From the NCBI GenBank assembly GCA_017540545.1, contig JAFYAV010000001.1, forward strand, positions 186,001-250,000: 64,000 bases of DNA, in the 5' to 3' direction. Below the pieces are notes generated by a model. The model was given only the letters and a program-made list of their open reading frames with translations, was not told the DNA's origin and made no database searches. The translations under genes and the position numbers were made by a program. Shown here one piece after another: positions 25,300 to 34,051 of this stretch (position 1 is the stretch's first letter; each line of letters opens with the position of its first letter). The DNA is from Candidatus Saccharimonadota bacterium. GTDB lineage: Bacteria; Patescibacteriota; Saccharimonadia; Saccharimonadales; Saccharimonadaceae.

Positions 25300-28200
25300 A
25301 TGAATATGAGGAGGTGTGTTAGACGCACTAATAAACGTCTATTTAAGCTGTTTTTAGCAACAACGGTTTTTGTGGTTGCTGGTTTTTTGGTTAACTTTTT
25401 TCTAAACCAGGACTACTATTCAACATCCAACTGGGATGAAGATGCGGCCGATAGTAACATCAGCGTAGCGGCCAATAGTGGAGCTTTCGCGAACGATGTC
25501 AAAATGGCAGTTGAGAAAACCGACGACGCAGAAATTATAAAACTTGCACTTCGCGCTGCCGGGCAAGGCATTCAGCAGGTTTATGCCTATAACATTACCT
25601 TCACGGACCGAGACGGCAACGAAGTGCAGCCTAATTCCCGCGTCAAAGTTACGATTAATCCAAAAGACTATCAGCTCAATTCTGAACGTTATGCCCTCGT
25701 CCACATCGGCGACGATCGTCGCGCCAAATATATCGGTAACATTGCCGCAACTAATACTGGCGAGCTAAGCTTCTATGCCGATAGCTTTTCGATTTATGCA
25801 ATTATTCCTACCCGCGAAACTGACCAGCAGCGCTATGCGCGGTATACCTACGAGTTCTACGTCGACGACGCGCTTGTGGCTAGCCAAATTGTCCGTAATG
25901 GCGACATTTTGAATGCTCCGGCCGCCCCGAATAAGACAGACTACATCTTTATGGGCTGGTATACAGAAAACGACAGGGTCTTCAATGGTCTCAATCTCGC
26001 CGTCGATATTCCAGATTCAATCCAGAGCGATAAGACTATTAAATTGCATGCTCGCTTTGCCGACGAAATCTTCTCAATCATTTTCTATAATCCGCAAGGC
26101 AATGTTTTGGCTACTAAGACCGGCACGTCTGGTGACATTGTCGATACGAACGAATATCGTTACGAGGTCAGTGCTGGCTATTTCGTTGACGCATGGACTA
26201 CGGATAGTGGTATTATGGCAAACTACGATATCGACACCTGCGGCCAACAATGCAGTATTCCGAACGAAATCCCCGTTGCTAACTCTATTCAGGGCGACAT
26301 TACTATTGCCGACCACAACATTAAGCTTTATCCTATCGTTCGAACCGTGCAATGGATTCATTTCCATATGAACGACCAAGATGCTGATTCATATACTGCC
26401 GCATCATTCGTTCCGTCGACTTATGCCTTCTATAATCACGCCGCTACTGCCCCGCCAAATCCGACACGCAACGGCTATACTTTTACTGGTTGGGCGACCG
26501 ACCCAGCAGGCAACAACATGTTCGACTTCAGTACGCCACTCGTTACAAGCATTGACCTCTATGCTATCTGGCAAGCGGATAGCGACACTCAGTATCGCGT
26601 CGTCTTCTGGAAGGAGGCGCTCGACGGCGAAGGGCATTATGTTGAAGGGAACTATGAGTACGCCGCCTACTACGACGGTACAGGCACTAGCGGCTCGACC
26701 ATTACTGTTCCGCAGAACCGGATTAACAACATCTTGAGTCAAACTGGTCTCGAATATTACGAGCTTGACCATGCCGAAACAGGCGTAGTTCTCCACGGCG
26801 ATGGCTCCGCGATTGTGAATGTTTACCTCAAACTCAAAGTGTATACGGTATCGTTCGTCGTAGAGACCACCACCACTCAAGGTGGCCGTACTCGCTATTG
26901 TTTCAACTATTACAATAACTCAAATAACCAGACGACCTCTTGCCAGAATACTAGCCACAGATCTAATGGCATGATGACTGCTACCTATGTCAACGGGTCG
27001 ACGCACGACCTCACGCAAGGCTATAGTTTTACGGCTCGTATGGGTGAATTAATTAGCGATCGATATCCCGGCGCTGGTCAAATCAGCCTGGCATATACCG
27101 GTAATACTTTTGCTAACCTCAAGGTTTACGGTTGGCGAGCGGTTAATAATAATCCAGACAATGCTACTCGTGTTTCAAAGCCGATTACTATGACGGCGGA
27201 TTTGTTGCTCAGCAATGGTAGCGGCGGCGCCACCTTCTACCTTATTGGCGCACTTTCTACGACCAACGTCGAAGTTAACTACTGGTTCGAGAAAGCCGAC
27301 GGAAGTGGTTACGAACGTTCTGAAGATTATTCCTTCACAGCAAACACGACTGGCTCTGGCAACTTCAGTGGTCGCCAGGTCACCGGTTATGAACTGCTAA
27401 GCAACACTCCATCGGGATACTCCGGTTCGTCCAACGGTGTTTTCAACTTCTATTACAAACGCAACACCTATAAGCTTGAATTTTACAACTATAACACCCC
27501 TGGCGACTCGCATCAAAACATCCGTCACGGCGCTAGTTTGCTTGAGTATGATTATGTTCCTGAACGCCCGAGCGGCATGAGTAGCGCATTTACTTTCCAA
27601 GGCTGGTATTCAACCCCAGAATGCCTCGACGGTACTAATTTTAACCCCGCCACCGAAGTGATGCCAATGAGCGACCTAATGCTCTATGCAAAATGGGAGA
27701 ACACCAACTATGTCACGCTCTCGTTCAATTCTAACGGCGGCTCGCCAATCGAGTCCCAGTCCGTACTTTATGGCAATCCGGGACGAGCCGTCGAGGATCC
27801 AACTCGCACTGGTTATACTTTCGTTGGCTGGCGCAAAACTGACGGTACTTTCTTCAGCTTCGACAATATTATTATCGAAGACACGCAGTTGGTCGCTAGC
27901 TGGGTTCCGTTTGACACGATCTACGTTGAATACAATCCGAATGGCGGCACGCTCGACATCGTTGACGATGAATCATATGTCGATACTTCGACTACGGCAA
28001 TTTTGCCAGCACCGATTGAGCCCCCAGCCGGGAAATATTTCGTCGGTTGGAACGTCAGTGGTCGAATCTATTATCCGGGCAACGTCGTTATGATTCTTCT
28101 ATCAGATATTCCAGACGGCGGCGATACGATAACAATCACGGCCGAATGGGGCAAGGAAGTTGATAAGACCTCTATTACTTATAACCCTGGTACGGGCGTC

Positions 28201-30588
28201 GGCGAAGAGCATTCATTCGTGCTAGAGCAGAACGAAGCCTTCACGACCAAAACCGCCGAACAGCTCGGATACTCGAAAGTTGGGCACAGTTTTGTTGGCT
28301 GGAACACTAAAGCAGACGGATCGGGCATTACTTTAAAGCCGAATACGCAATGGGCGTCCGATCAACGCGCCGATTTGCCGAACATGCTTTATGCTCTCTA
28401 CGAAATCAACTGCCACACCCTTACCGTTAGACATATTTTTGCCAACGGTAACGAATACGACGATACGAAGACTTTTGAAAAATGTTACGACGAACCCTAT
28501 TCTACGAGTCCATCGACGAAAGACGAATCTTATGTGGGTGCCGTCACTAGCGGACAAGCCTCAGGAAACATGCCGGACAATGATATAGAAGTAGTTTATA
28601 CCTATACTAAGCGAGAAGTGACGGTTACTGTTAACCACCTTGACGAATCCGGCAATACTCTAGCATCATCGGAAACGTTAACCTATCATCTCGATGACGA
28701 ATATACCGTTTCGCCAAGCCCAACCCTTACACCTCACTACAATTACACGGTCGACCGCCCCACGACTGGCCCCGTTACGGGCAACCTCACGATAAACTTC
28801 ACTTATACTAAAAAGAGTTTTACCCTTACTACTCAACATCAATACTCTGACGGAACGCAGTATGACGATACTACTACTGACACATATCAATATCTCGACT
28901 CCTATACTGCGCATCCGTCCACTAAGAGCAACGATTATGAAGTAGTTAATACAATCGGTTCTGCTACGGGCACTATTGAAGGAGATGTTACGGTCACTTT
29001 CGTGTATGCCAAGAAAAAAGCCACCATTACTACTCTCCATCTGGACACAAACGGCAATTCGCTAGCGGCCGCCGTAACTCAAACCATCGATTATGGCGAG
29101 ACCTATAACACAACGCCGGCTGCTAGCCTTATCGACGCCTACAACTATACCGTTGACAACCCAGAATCCGGGGAAGTGCATGGTAATCTTACGGTGACTT
29201 ACACCTATACAATCAAGACCTTCACTGTGACGGTAAACCACATTATCGAAGATGCGGAAAATATCACCGATACCTATACCGTTGAATACGGTGCAAGCTG
29301 TCCAGCCACTCCAAAAGCTAATCTCCTTGCAGGATATAATTACACGCAAAGCGGCGACAGTTGCACTTCGGTTACTCAGAATCTCACCGTAATCTATACC
29401 TACACGCGCAAGGGGCTGACGCTCACAGTTCGCCATCTCGATCAGGCCAGTACGCCGATTATTGCCGATAAGCACACTGGCTACCAGTATGGCGACCACT
29501 ACGAGACGAATGTCGATATGGAAGTGGCAAAAGGATATATTTGCACCACCAACGACACCACATCTGGCACAATCACGACCGACACGACAGTCACCTTTGT
29601 CTGCGCTAAACGGCACTTCAATGTTACTACCCATCACGTCAAAATCGACGGTTCGCCTTTTGCTGATGATGTAGTCGTAGACTATGAATATGGAGCGCAG
29701 TACACAGCACTGCCAATTGAGGACCCCTCTTATACTTACGAGATAATCGACGGGCAGGCTAATGGCACCGTAAGTGACGACGTGGAGGTTACATACCGTT
29801 ACCAGAAGAATGATCCCAACCTTTCTAGTTCAGTTTCAATTATCGACGGCGACGATACGCTCACGAATACAGTCTCGATTAGCGAATACACTATTAAGTA
29901 TTCCGCCACAGTAGATGAGTTCCTCGGTGACTCGGTCATCACGATTATCAATAAGCTCCCGTATCCAATTGATTTGGACGATTCCAATCTTGATGGCGGC
30001 GTCTACGACGCAGAAGCCAACACGATTACCTGGACGCAAAGTGTCGAAATCGGCTCCATGCCAAAGAGTATCAGTATTAGTAAGGCAGTCAAAGTCGTCT
30101 TTAAAGATATTGTTGCTAGTGACCGTACTGTAGCTAACCGCGTTGACACTACTATTACGCTTGGTTCCTCCGAAAAGACTCGAGCCGCCAGTGCTAGCGC
30201 TTCAATTAGCGTTCAAATCCAGGGCAGGGCGGTTGTCCATTATTATCTCAAGGATACTACAAACTCATTAAAGGATGATCTCGAGCTAATCGGTCTCGTC
30301 GGCGATGCATATACCGTCGAGGTTGTCGCGATAGATGGCTACAATCTCGTTAGCGCGACGCCGGCCAAGCAATATCTCTTTACGGAGGCGCCACGCGATA
30401 TTATTTTCGAGTACACTAAGATTCAACCTCAGCCAGAGCCTCAACCGGAACCCTCGTCGGACCTCCAGCCTGAACCGGACAACCCGAATACTAATGGCAC
30501 TTTCGGACCAGTCACTATCGCTGGTTTAGGCATATTTTCTGGGCTAGTCGCCGCAATTGTCTTGCGCGCCTCGCGTCGTCGTGCTTAG
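25300..30588 (+). CDS. giant repeat adhesin with InlB-type and MucBP-like repeats and NPNT sorting-like signal
   Basis: 1762 residues. A basic N-terminus and hydrophobic segment (about 13-35) act as signal or anchor. Residues 60-180 form an unidentified globular domain. At least four Listeria-Bacteroides-type repeats follow, each with an FxGW core (YIFMGWYT, YTFTGWAT, FTFQGWYS, YTFVGWRK). Residues 1042-1504 hold seven MucBP-like beta repeats, then a domain resembling a bacterial DUF11-like fold and a last MucBP-like unit. A Pro/Glu/Gln-rich stalk ends in NPNTNG (1728-1733), a hydrophobic helix and RRR. Probably a surface adhesin for host or partner cells. Transcription is from its own promoter, divergent to murC. 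Confidence 0.85.
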   Translation: MNMRRCVRRTNKRLFKLFLATTVFVVAGFLVNFFLNQDYYSTSNWDEDAADSNISVAANSGAFANDVKMAVEKTDDAEIIKLALRAAGQGIQQVYAYNITFTDRDGNEVQPNSRVKVTINPKDYQLNSERYALVHIGDDRRAKYIGNIAATNTGELSFYADSFSIYAIIPTRETDQQRYARYTYEFYVDDALVASQIVRNGDILNAPAAPNKTDYIFMGWYTENDRVFNGLNLAVDIPDSIQSDKTIKLHARFADEIFSIIFYNPQGNVLATKTGTSGDIVDTNEYRYEVSAGYFVDAWTTDSGIMANYDIDTCGQQCSIPNEIPVANSIQGDITIADHNIKLYPIVRTVQWIHFHMNDQDADSYTAASFVPSTYAFYNHAATAPPNPTRNGYTFTGWATDPAGNNMFDFSTPLVTSIDLYAIWQADSDTQYRVVFWKEALDGEGHYVEGNYEYAAYYDGTGTSGSTITVPQNRINNILSQTGLEYYELDHAETGVVLHGDGSAIVNVYLKLKVYTVSFVVETTTTQGGRTRYCFNYYNNSNNQTTSCQNTSHRSNGMMTATYVNGSTHDLTQGYSFTARMGELISDRYPGAGQISLAYTGNTFANLKVYGWRAVNNNPDNATRVSKPITMTADLLLSNGSGGATFYLIGALSTTNVEVNYWFEKADGSGYERSEDYSFTANTTGSGNFSGRQVTGYELLSNTPSGYSGSSNGVFNFYYKRNTYKLEFYNYNTPGDSHQNIRHGASLLEYDYVPERPSGMSSAFTFQGWYSTPECLDGTNFNPATEVMPMSDLMLYAKWENTNYVTLSFNSNGGSPIESQSVLYGNPGRAVEDPTRTGYTFVGWRKTDGTFFSFDNIIIEDTQLVASWVPFDTIYVEYNPNGGTLDIVDDESYVDTSTTAILPAPIEPPAGKYFVGWNVSGRIYYPGNVVMILLSDIPDGGDTITITAEWGKEVDKTSITYNPGTGVGEEHSFVLEQNEAFTTKTAEQLGYSKVGHSFVGWNTKADGSGITLKPNTQWASDQRADLPNMLYALYEINCHTLTVRHIFANGNEYDDTKTFEKCYDEPYSTSPSTKDESYVGAVTSGQASGNMPDNDIEVVYTYTKREVTVTVNHLDESGNTLASSETLTYHLDDEYTVSPSPTLTPHYNYTVDRPTTGPVTGNLTINFTYTKKSFTLTTQHQYSDGTQYDDTTTDTYQYLDSYTAHPSTKSNDYEVVNTIGSATGTIEGDVTVTFVYAKKKATITTLHLDTNGNSLAAAVTQTIDYGETYNTTPAASLIDAYNYTVDNPESGEVHGNLTVTYTYTIKTFTVTVNHIIEDAENITDTYTVEYGASCPATPKANLLAGYNYTQSGDSCTSVTQNLTVIYTYTRKGLTLTVRHLDQASTPIIADKHTGYQYGDHYETNVDMEVAKGYICTTNDTTSGTITTDTTVTFVCAKRHFNVTTHHVKIDGSPFADDVVVDYEYGAQYTALPIEDPSYTYEIIDGQANGTVSDDVEVTYRYQKNDPNLSSSVSIIDGDDTLTNTVSISEYTIKYSATVDEFLGDSVITIINKLPYPIDLDDSNLDGGVYDAEANTITWTQSVEIGSMPKSISISKAVKVVFKDIVASDRTVANRVDTTITLGSSEKTRAASASASISVQIQGRAVVHYYLKDTTNSLKDDLELIGLVGDAYTVEVVAIDGYNLVSATPAKQYLFTEAPRDIIFEYTKIQPQPEPQPEPSSDLQPEPDNPNTNGTFGPVTIAGLGIFSGLVAAIVLRASRRRA
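28423..29812 (+). repeat. seven tandem MucBP-like repeats in the giant adhesin
   Basis: Units begin at about 28423, 28618, 28822, 29020, 29221, 29416 and 29620 (195-204 bp each). Each starts with a strand such as LTVRH or VTVTVNHLD, has Y..G..Y in the middle and ends V.YTY. They are alike in protein but diverged in DNA, so recent expansion by slippage is unlikely. Confidence 0.8.
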
Positions 30589-30612
30589 GTTCGTCATCTT
30601 ATTGAATCGTGC

Positions 30613-30618
30613 TATAAT
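30613..30618 (+). promoter_or_regulatory. extended -10 promoter, 30629 gene
   Basis: TGC plus TATAAT, 10 nt before the ATG at 30629. Confidence 0.65.
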
Positions 30619-30628
30619 TTAATCAGTC

Positions 30629-31351
30629 ATGGGTGGAGTGTCAAAAAAGAAGAAGTCTAAGAAGACTTTGCTTAAAATCTTCCACATCAACACCTGGAAA
30701 CTTTTTCTGGTCTTAATTTTGTTGGTTTTTTTGAGCGCTACGCTCCTACGTTTCGACCATATTAAAATGACCGAGTTGCGCGAGGCTGTTTTGACCGCGG
30801 ATGAACGAGAAGAAAAAGATAAGATCCTTTCATCTTTGAATGAACTCCGTAATTTCACGCTCAAACACATCATCTTCAATATCTTAGAGGATAATGGCCA
30901 GCAGCATATCATATTTGGCACTGGGCCGTTCTATCTTGAGCATCTCTATATCCACGATGCCAAGGAAGCCATAGCTAAACAGCAAGCGGAAATCGAAAAG
31001 CAGGGTACAACCAGCCAAAACCCAAATGGTAACATCTATGCCAAAGTCGCAAAAATCTGCGACGGCAAAGCGCGTATCTATGGTTGGCCCTATTACGACA
31101 GCCGTTATTTGAGTTGTTATACTACCGAGCTTGCCAAATATCCATCCTCGGAATCGCTCATTACGGACCTAGAGGCAATATTACCGCTTACGGAAAGCTA
31201 TCGTTTCGATTATTCGTCGCCAATCTGGTATCCTTGTGCATCCGGCATTACTATTGCTGCCGCCATTATTATCGCTCTGTGGATCGTTATTCGTATCATC
31301 TGTTGGCTCGTCACGACTATAGCACTTTTCCTCTTGAACCACGGTAAATAA
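30629..31351 (+). CDS. membrane protein of unknown function
   Basis: 240 residues. A Lys-rich start (KKKKSKKTLLK) leads into a first helix at about 19-38. The C-terminal 40 residues contain one long or two short hydrophobic segments (GITIAAAIIIALWIVIRIICWLVT). The 150-residue extracellular part between them is charged, with three Cys. No family recognised. It stands alone between the giant adhesin and a strongly expressed small gene. Confidence 0.6.
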   Translation: MGGVSKKKKSKKTLLKIFHINTWKLFLVLILLVFLSATLLRFDHIKMTELREAVLTADEREEKDKILSSLNELRNFTLKHIIFNILEDNGQQHIIFGTGPFYLEHLYIHDAKEAIAKQQAEIEKQGTTSQNPNGNIYAKVAKICDGKARIYGWPYYDSRYLSCYTTELAKYPSSESLITDLEAILPLTESYRFDYSSPIWYPCASGITIAAAIIIALWIVIRIICWLVTTIALFLLNHGK

Positions 31352-31383
31352 GCATAAAAACTGTAAAAACCACCGTAAACCCC

Positions 31384-31412
31384 TTGACATCACTTTACAG
31401 TGACCATAAGAT
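31384..31412 (+). promoter_or_regulatory. strong promoter for the 68-aa protein
   Basis: A perfect -35 TTGACA (31384-31389), 17-bp spacer and TAAGAT (31407-31412). A GGAGGAAAG ribosome-binding site follows 10-15 nt before the ATG at 31444. This is among the most canonical promoters in the window. Confidence 0.8.
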
Positions 31413-31443
31413 AAGAGTATCAACTAACGGAGGAAAGCTTACA

Positions 31444-31650
31444 ATGGCTTACAAGCATACTAACTCAAAGGGCGTCACTTACTATCTTCATAAGACCGAA
31501 GTTACCCTCAAGGGCGGCAAGCAGCAGACTATTTATTTCTTCGCTAAGACCGAGAAGAATGACAAGGGTACTCCATGTGATCTTCCTGAGGATCGCGAAG
31601 TTAACGAAAACCCACGCAATGGCTTCTTGACTGTTTCCCGCAAAAAATAA
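31444..31650 (+). CDS. small conserved-looking basic protein of unknown function
   Basis: 68 residues from the ATG at 31444; an upstream in-frame start at 31384 would overlap the promoter. The sequence begins MAYKHTNSKGVTYYLHKTEV and continues with LKGGKQQTIYFFAK; there is one Cys. It is compact and highly charged with no membrane segment. I associate this pattern with small CPR proteins of unknown role, but from memory only. The near-consensus promoter, strong Shine-Dalgarno and dedicated terminator indicate high expression, perhaps as a structural or nucleic-acid-binding protein. Confidence 0.75.
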   Translation: MAYKHTNSKGVTYYLHKTEVTLKGGKQQTIYFFAKTEKNDKGTPCDLPEDREVNENPRNGFLTVSRKK

Positions 31651-31666
31651 TTAGTTTTTGAAGGCA

Positions 31667-31703
31667 ATATGCTGTAACCTTTCGGGGTTGCAGCATATTT
31701 TTT
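31667..31703 (+). terminator. rho-independent terminator after the 68-aa protein
   Basis: A long stem (ATATGCTG/CAGCATAT extended by AACC/GGTT) with a TTTCG-type loop precedes TTTTTT. Confidence 0.9.
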
Positions 31704-31721
31704 GTCGGTACATACTAAGCA

Positions 31722-31742
31722 TGTGGAAAAACATGTGGAAAA
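31722..31742 (+). promoter_or_regulatory. tandem TGTGGAAAA repeats upstream of the LexA-like gene
   Basis: CATGTGGAAAA occurs twice with 12-bp spacing (cores 31722-31730 and 31734-31742). The second lies where a -35 box would be for the -10 at 31752-31757. TGTGGAAAA is also the inverse of the DnaA-box-like TTTTCCACA seen at the origin. It may be an operator for the LexA-like protein or for DnaA. Confidence 0.45.
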
Positions 31743-31751
31743 CCGTCGTGC

Positions 31752-31757
31752 TAGAAT
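31752..31757 (+). promoter_or_regulatory. extended -10 promoter, LexA-like gene
   Basis: TGC plus TAGAAT, 6 nt before the ATG at 31764. Confidence 0.6.
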
Positions 31758-31763
31758 AGTAAT

Positions 31764-32159
31764 ATGAAGCAACCCACCAAGAAACAGACCGCCCTTCTCA
31801 AGTATATTGATCAGTTTACCGAAGAGCATGATTACTCTCCGTCCTATCGCGAAATCATGCGCGCCATGAAGCTCAACTCCGTTTCAGCAGTTGCAGAGCA
31901 TGTTAATAACTGCGTCGCTGCCGGCTTTCTTAAGAAGAATCCAAATGAAGCCCGCTCGCTTAGAGTAATCCCAATCAAGGACTACAAAGAGACAAAAGGG
32001 CTTTTTCGTCAGAAAATTGCCGAAATCGACGCGATGCTCAATGCTAGTCTGGGCGAAGACGGAACTGCACCCACCTTGTCCGCCGAAAAACGTCGTAGTC
32101 TAGAAGACGACAAAATTACCCTCAAGGCCGCCGCAAACTTGCTCGACCTAGACCTCTAG
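31764..32159 (+). CDS. LexA-like winged-helix DNA-binding protein without peptidase domain
   Basis: 131 residues. Residues 1-70 match the LexA N-terminal winged helix: KKQTALLKYIDQFTEEHDYSPSYREIMRAMKLNSVSAVAEHVNNC, then AGFLKKNPNEARSLRVI. The normal C-terminal self-cleaving peptidase domain (AG site, Ser-Lys dyad) is absent; a charged helical tail of 50 residues takes its place. It therefore cannot be a classical SOS repressor inactivated by autocleavage. It lies directly upstream of the polysaccharide-initiating transferase and may regulate it or itself. Confidence 0.8.
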   Translation: MKQPTKKQTALLKYIDQFTEEHDYSPSYREIMRAMKLNSVSAVAEHVNNCVAAGFLKKNPNEARSLRVIPIKDYKETKGLFRQKIAEIDAMLNASLGEDGTAPTLSAEKRRSLEDDKITLKAAANLLDLDL

Positions 32160-32165
32160 CGATGA

Positions 32166-32171
32166 TATAAT
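32166..32171 (+). promoter_or_regulatory. extended -10 promoter, phosphoglycosyltransferase gene
   Basis: TGA plus TATAAT, 7 nt before the ATG at 32179. Confidence 0.65.
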
Positions 32172-32178
32172 AATCGAA

Positions 32179-33615
32179 ATGAGAAAAGAACCCGGTTTTG
32201 CTTATCGTGCATTCTTAATCGTTGGCGACGTAGCTGCAATTGTTTTTTCTTTTGCGTTCGCTTACTACTTTCGCACGCATATCGATCCGCGCGAGTTCTA
32301 TTTCACTACCGGTATGGGCGATTTTGTCGCATCTCAGGCGCTACTGTTGCCAATCTGGCTAATCACGCTTACTAGCCTTGGTCTCTATTCACGCCATGTC
32401 TTATCGCACCGCAGCGTAGAGTACTGGCGGCTTTTTCTTGCCTCCATCATTGGCGTGATGGCGATTATTGCGACCTATGATTTCTTTGCGGTAGGCAATC
32501 CTAATATTTCTCGTGAGCCGCTATTCCCAAACCGCGCCATTGCCGCATATACCATTGTTTTTTGCTTTATCGTTCTTGTTGCTATGCGTACAATTATTCG
32601 CGCCGTTCGACAGTTCTTTTTGCGTCGTAATGTCGGTCTAATTCGCACGCTCATCGTTGGAGATAGTAATAATACTACTCAGCTACTCCGTGGCATTTCG
32701 CCAGATAGCGGTTTCAAGGTCGTTGGCGTTGTGGCGAGCGATAAGTATGTCCCGGACGAATGGCGCAAGCGTCAATATAGCGATCTCAAAACTGCCTTCT
32801 CGCGTCTGCGTCCGCATGCCGTAATTCATACCGGCTCCAAAGACATTGAGGCCACAAATAAAGCCGCGGTTGACCATCACGCTCTTTATTACTATTCGCC
32901 ACCAGAAGATTCCATTATCGTCCAAAGTGGCAAAGTTGAATTCGTCGCTGCTGTTCCTATCATCCTTGTTCGTGCTACTCCACTCAGCGGTACCGCCAAA
33001 ATTTACAAACGCATCGCAGATATCATCCTTGGTCTGATTTTGACGATATTGGCCGCCATCCCTATGCTTATCATCTTCATTATTCAAAAAATAATTGACC
33101 CCAAAGCGCCTGCTATTTATAAAGACACTCGCCTCACGCGTTATAATCGCGAATTTCCATTGCTCAAATTCCGTAGCATTAAACCGGAGTACTCTGGCAT
33201 GACGGCAGAGGAGGCTTTCGAGAAAATGGGCAAGCCCGAGCTGTCAGAAATCTATCGAAAACAGGGTGACTATGTCAAAAATGATCCCCGGTATACTAAA
33301 TTCGGTAGCTGGCTACGTAAGACTTCACTCGACGAAATTCCGCAATTCCTCAACGTGCTCAAAGGTGATATTTCACTGATTGGCCCACGCGCTCTGCAGC
33401 CAGTCGAGCTAAAGGATTATGGCGATCGCGGCTTATTGCTCACCGTAAAGTCTGGCCTCACTGGTCTCGCACAGGTCTCTGGCCGCCGCAATATTTCCTT
33501 CAACGAGCGTCGCGCTCTAGATGTCTACTACGTTCAAAACTGGTCTTTCGCCCTTGACGCACAAATCTTCTTTAGAACTGTCGCTTCGGTTCTTCATCAT
33601 GTTGGCGCGAAGTAG
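32179..33615 (+). CDS. polyprenyl-phosphate phosphoglycosyltransferase (WcaJ/WbaP-like)
   Basis: 478 residues. Four to five N-terminal membrane helices (about 10-125) and a Rossmann-like domain (TLIVGDSNN) precede the catalytic bacterial sugar transferase domain. That domain has a re-entrant hydrophobic helix, RIADIILGLILT, PLLKFRSI, TSLDEIPQFLNVLKGDISLIGPRAL and LTGLAQVSGR. It transfers a sugar-1-phosphate to undecaprenyl phosphate, the first step of exopolysaccharide or capsule assembly. It heads the polysaccharide region to 42 kb. Its 3' end overlaps the convergent gtrA gene by 44 bp. Confidence 0.92.
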   Translation: MRKEPGFAYRAFLIVGDVAAIVFSFAFAYYFRTHIDPREFYFTTGMGDFVASQALLLPIWLITLTSLGLYSRHVLSHRSVEYWRLFLASIIGVMAIIATYDFFAVGNPNISREPLFPNRAIAAYTIVFCFIVLVAMRTIIRAVRQFFLRRNVGLIRTLIVGDSNNTTQLLRGISPDSGFKVVGVVASDKYVPDEWRKRQYSDLKTAFSRLRPHAVIHTGSKDIEATNKAAVDHHALYYYSPPEDSIIVQSGKVEFVAAVPIILVRATPLSGTAKIYKRIADIILGLILTILAAIPMLIIFIIQKIIDPKAPAIYKDTRLTRYNREFPLLKFRSIKPEYSGMTAEEAFEKMGKPELSEIYRKQGDYVKNDPRYTKFGSWLRKTSLDEIPQFLNVLKGDISLIGPRALQPVELKDYGDRGLLLTVKSGLTGLAQVSGRRNISFNERRALDVYYVQNWSFALDAQIFFRTVASVLHHVGAK

Positions 33616-34051
33616 GCTTGGCATCTTTTCCGCGGAAAATTATCTTATATCCAAAATAATTTGAAATCATTCCACAAATTGACCCAAAGGCTTTTCCAAC
33701 TAATTTCATTACATCACTGCCACCAAACAAGAAAATTACTGAGTTAATTGCAACATTTTGCACAACCCAAGCGCTAAACAGTGATACGGCAAGAAATCCA
33801 GGCGCCGTCTCGCGTTTGCTTTTCTTCGATTTCCAAACGTACTTGTAATTTAATAAGAAACTTATCGAAATACAAATTGTTGTTGAAATGACGTTGGCGA
33901 TAAGTGCTGGTATATTAAAGATGTTCGCCAGTAGCCCGAAAATACAAAAATCGAGAACTGTATTAAAACCGCCTACCAATACGAATTTTATTTTTTCGTT
34001 ATGCTTCCGTACAAGTGGATGTTGTTTAAGATTTTTTAGTTTTTCCTTCAT
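33572..34051 (-). CDS. GtrA-family membrane protein
   Basis: 159 residues, four predicted membrane helices. KFVLVGGFNTVLDFCIFGLL and SFLLNYKYVWKSK are GtrA/DPMS3-like signatures. GtrA proteins help flip or position lipid-linked sugars made by the partner GT2 enzyme. The gene overlaps the 3' end of the upstream GT2 gene by 26 bp, so they are one unit. A Lys/Arg/His-rich C-terminal tail lies in the region that overlaps the sugar transferase gene. Confidence 0.88.
   Translation of the reverse strand: MKEKLKNLKQHPLVRKHNEKIKFVLVGGFNTVLDFCIFGLLANIFNIPALIANVISTTICISISFLLNYKYVWKSKKSKRETAPGFLAVSLFSAWVVQNVAINSVIFLFGGSDVMKLVGKAFGSICGMISNYFGYKIIFRGKDAKPTSRQHDEEPKRQF

Noticed and set aside
29062..29637. 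Minus-strand ORF of 191 codons inside the giant adhesin
   Set aside because: It is antisense to repeated MucBP-like units; no start signal and no recognisable domain.
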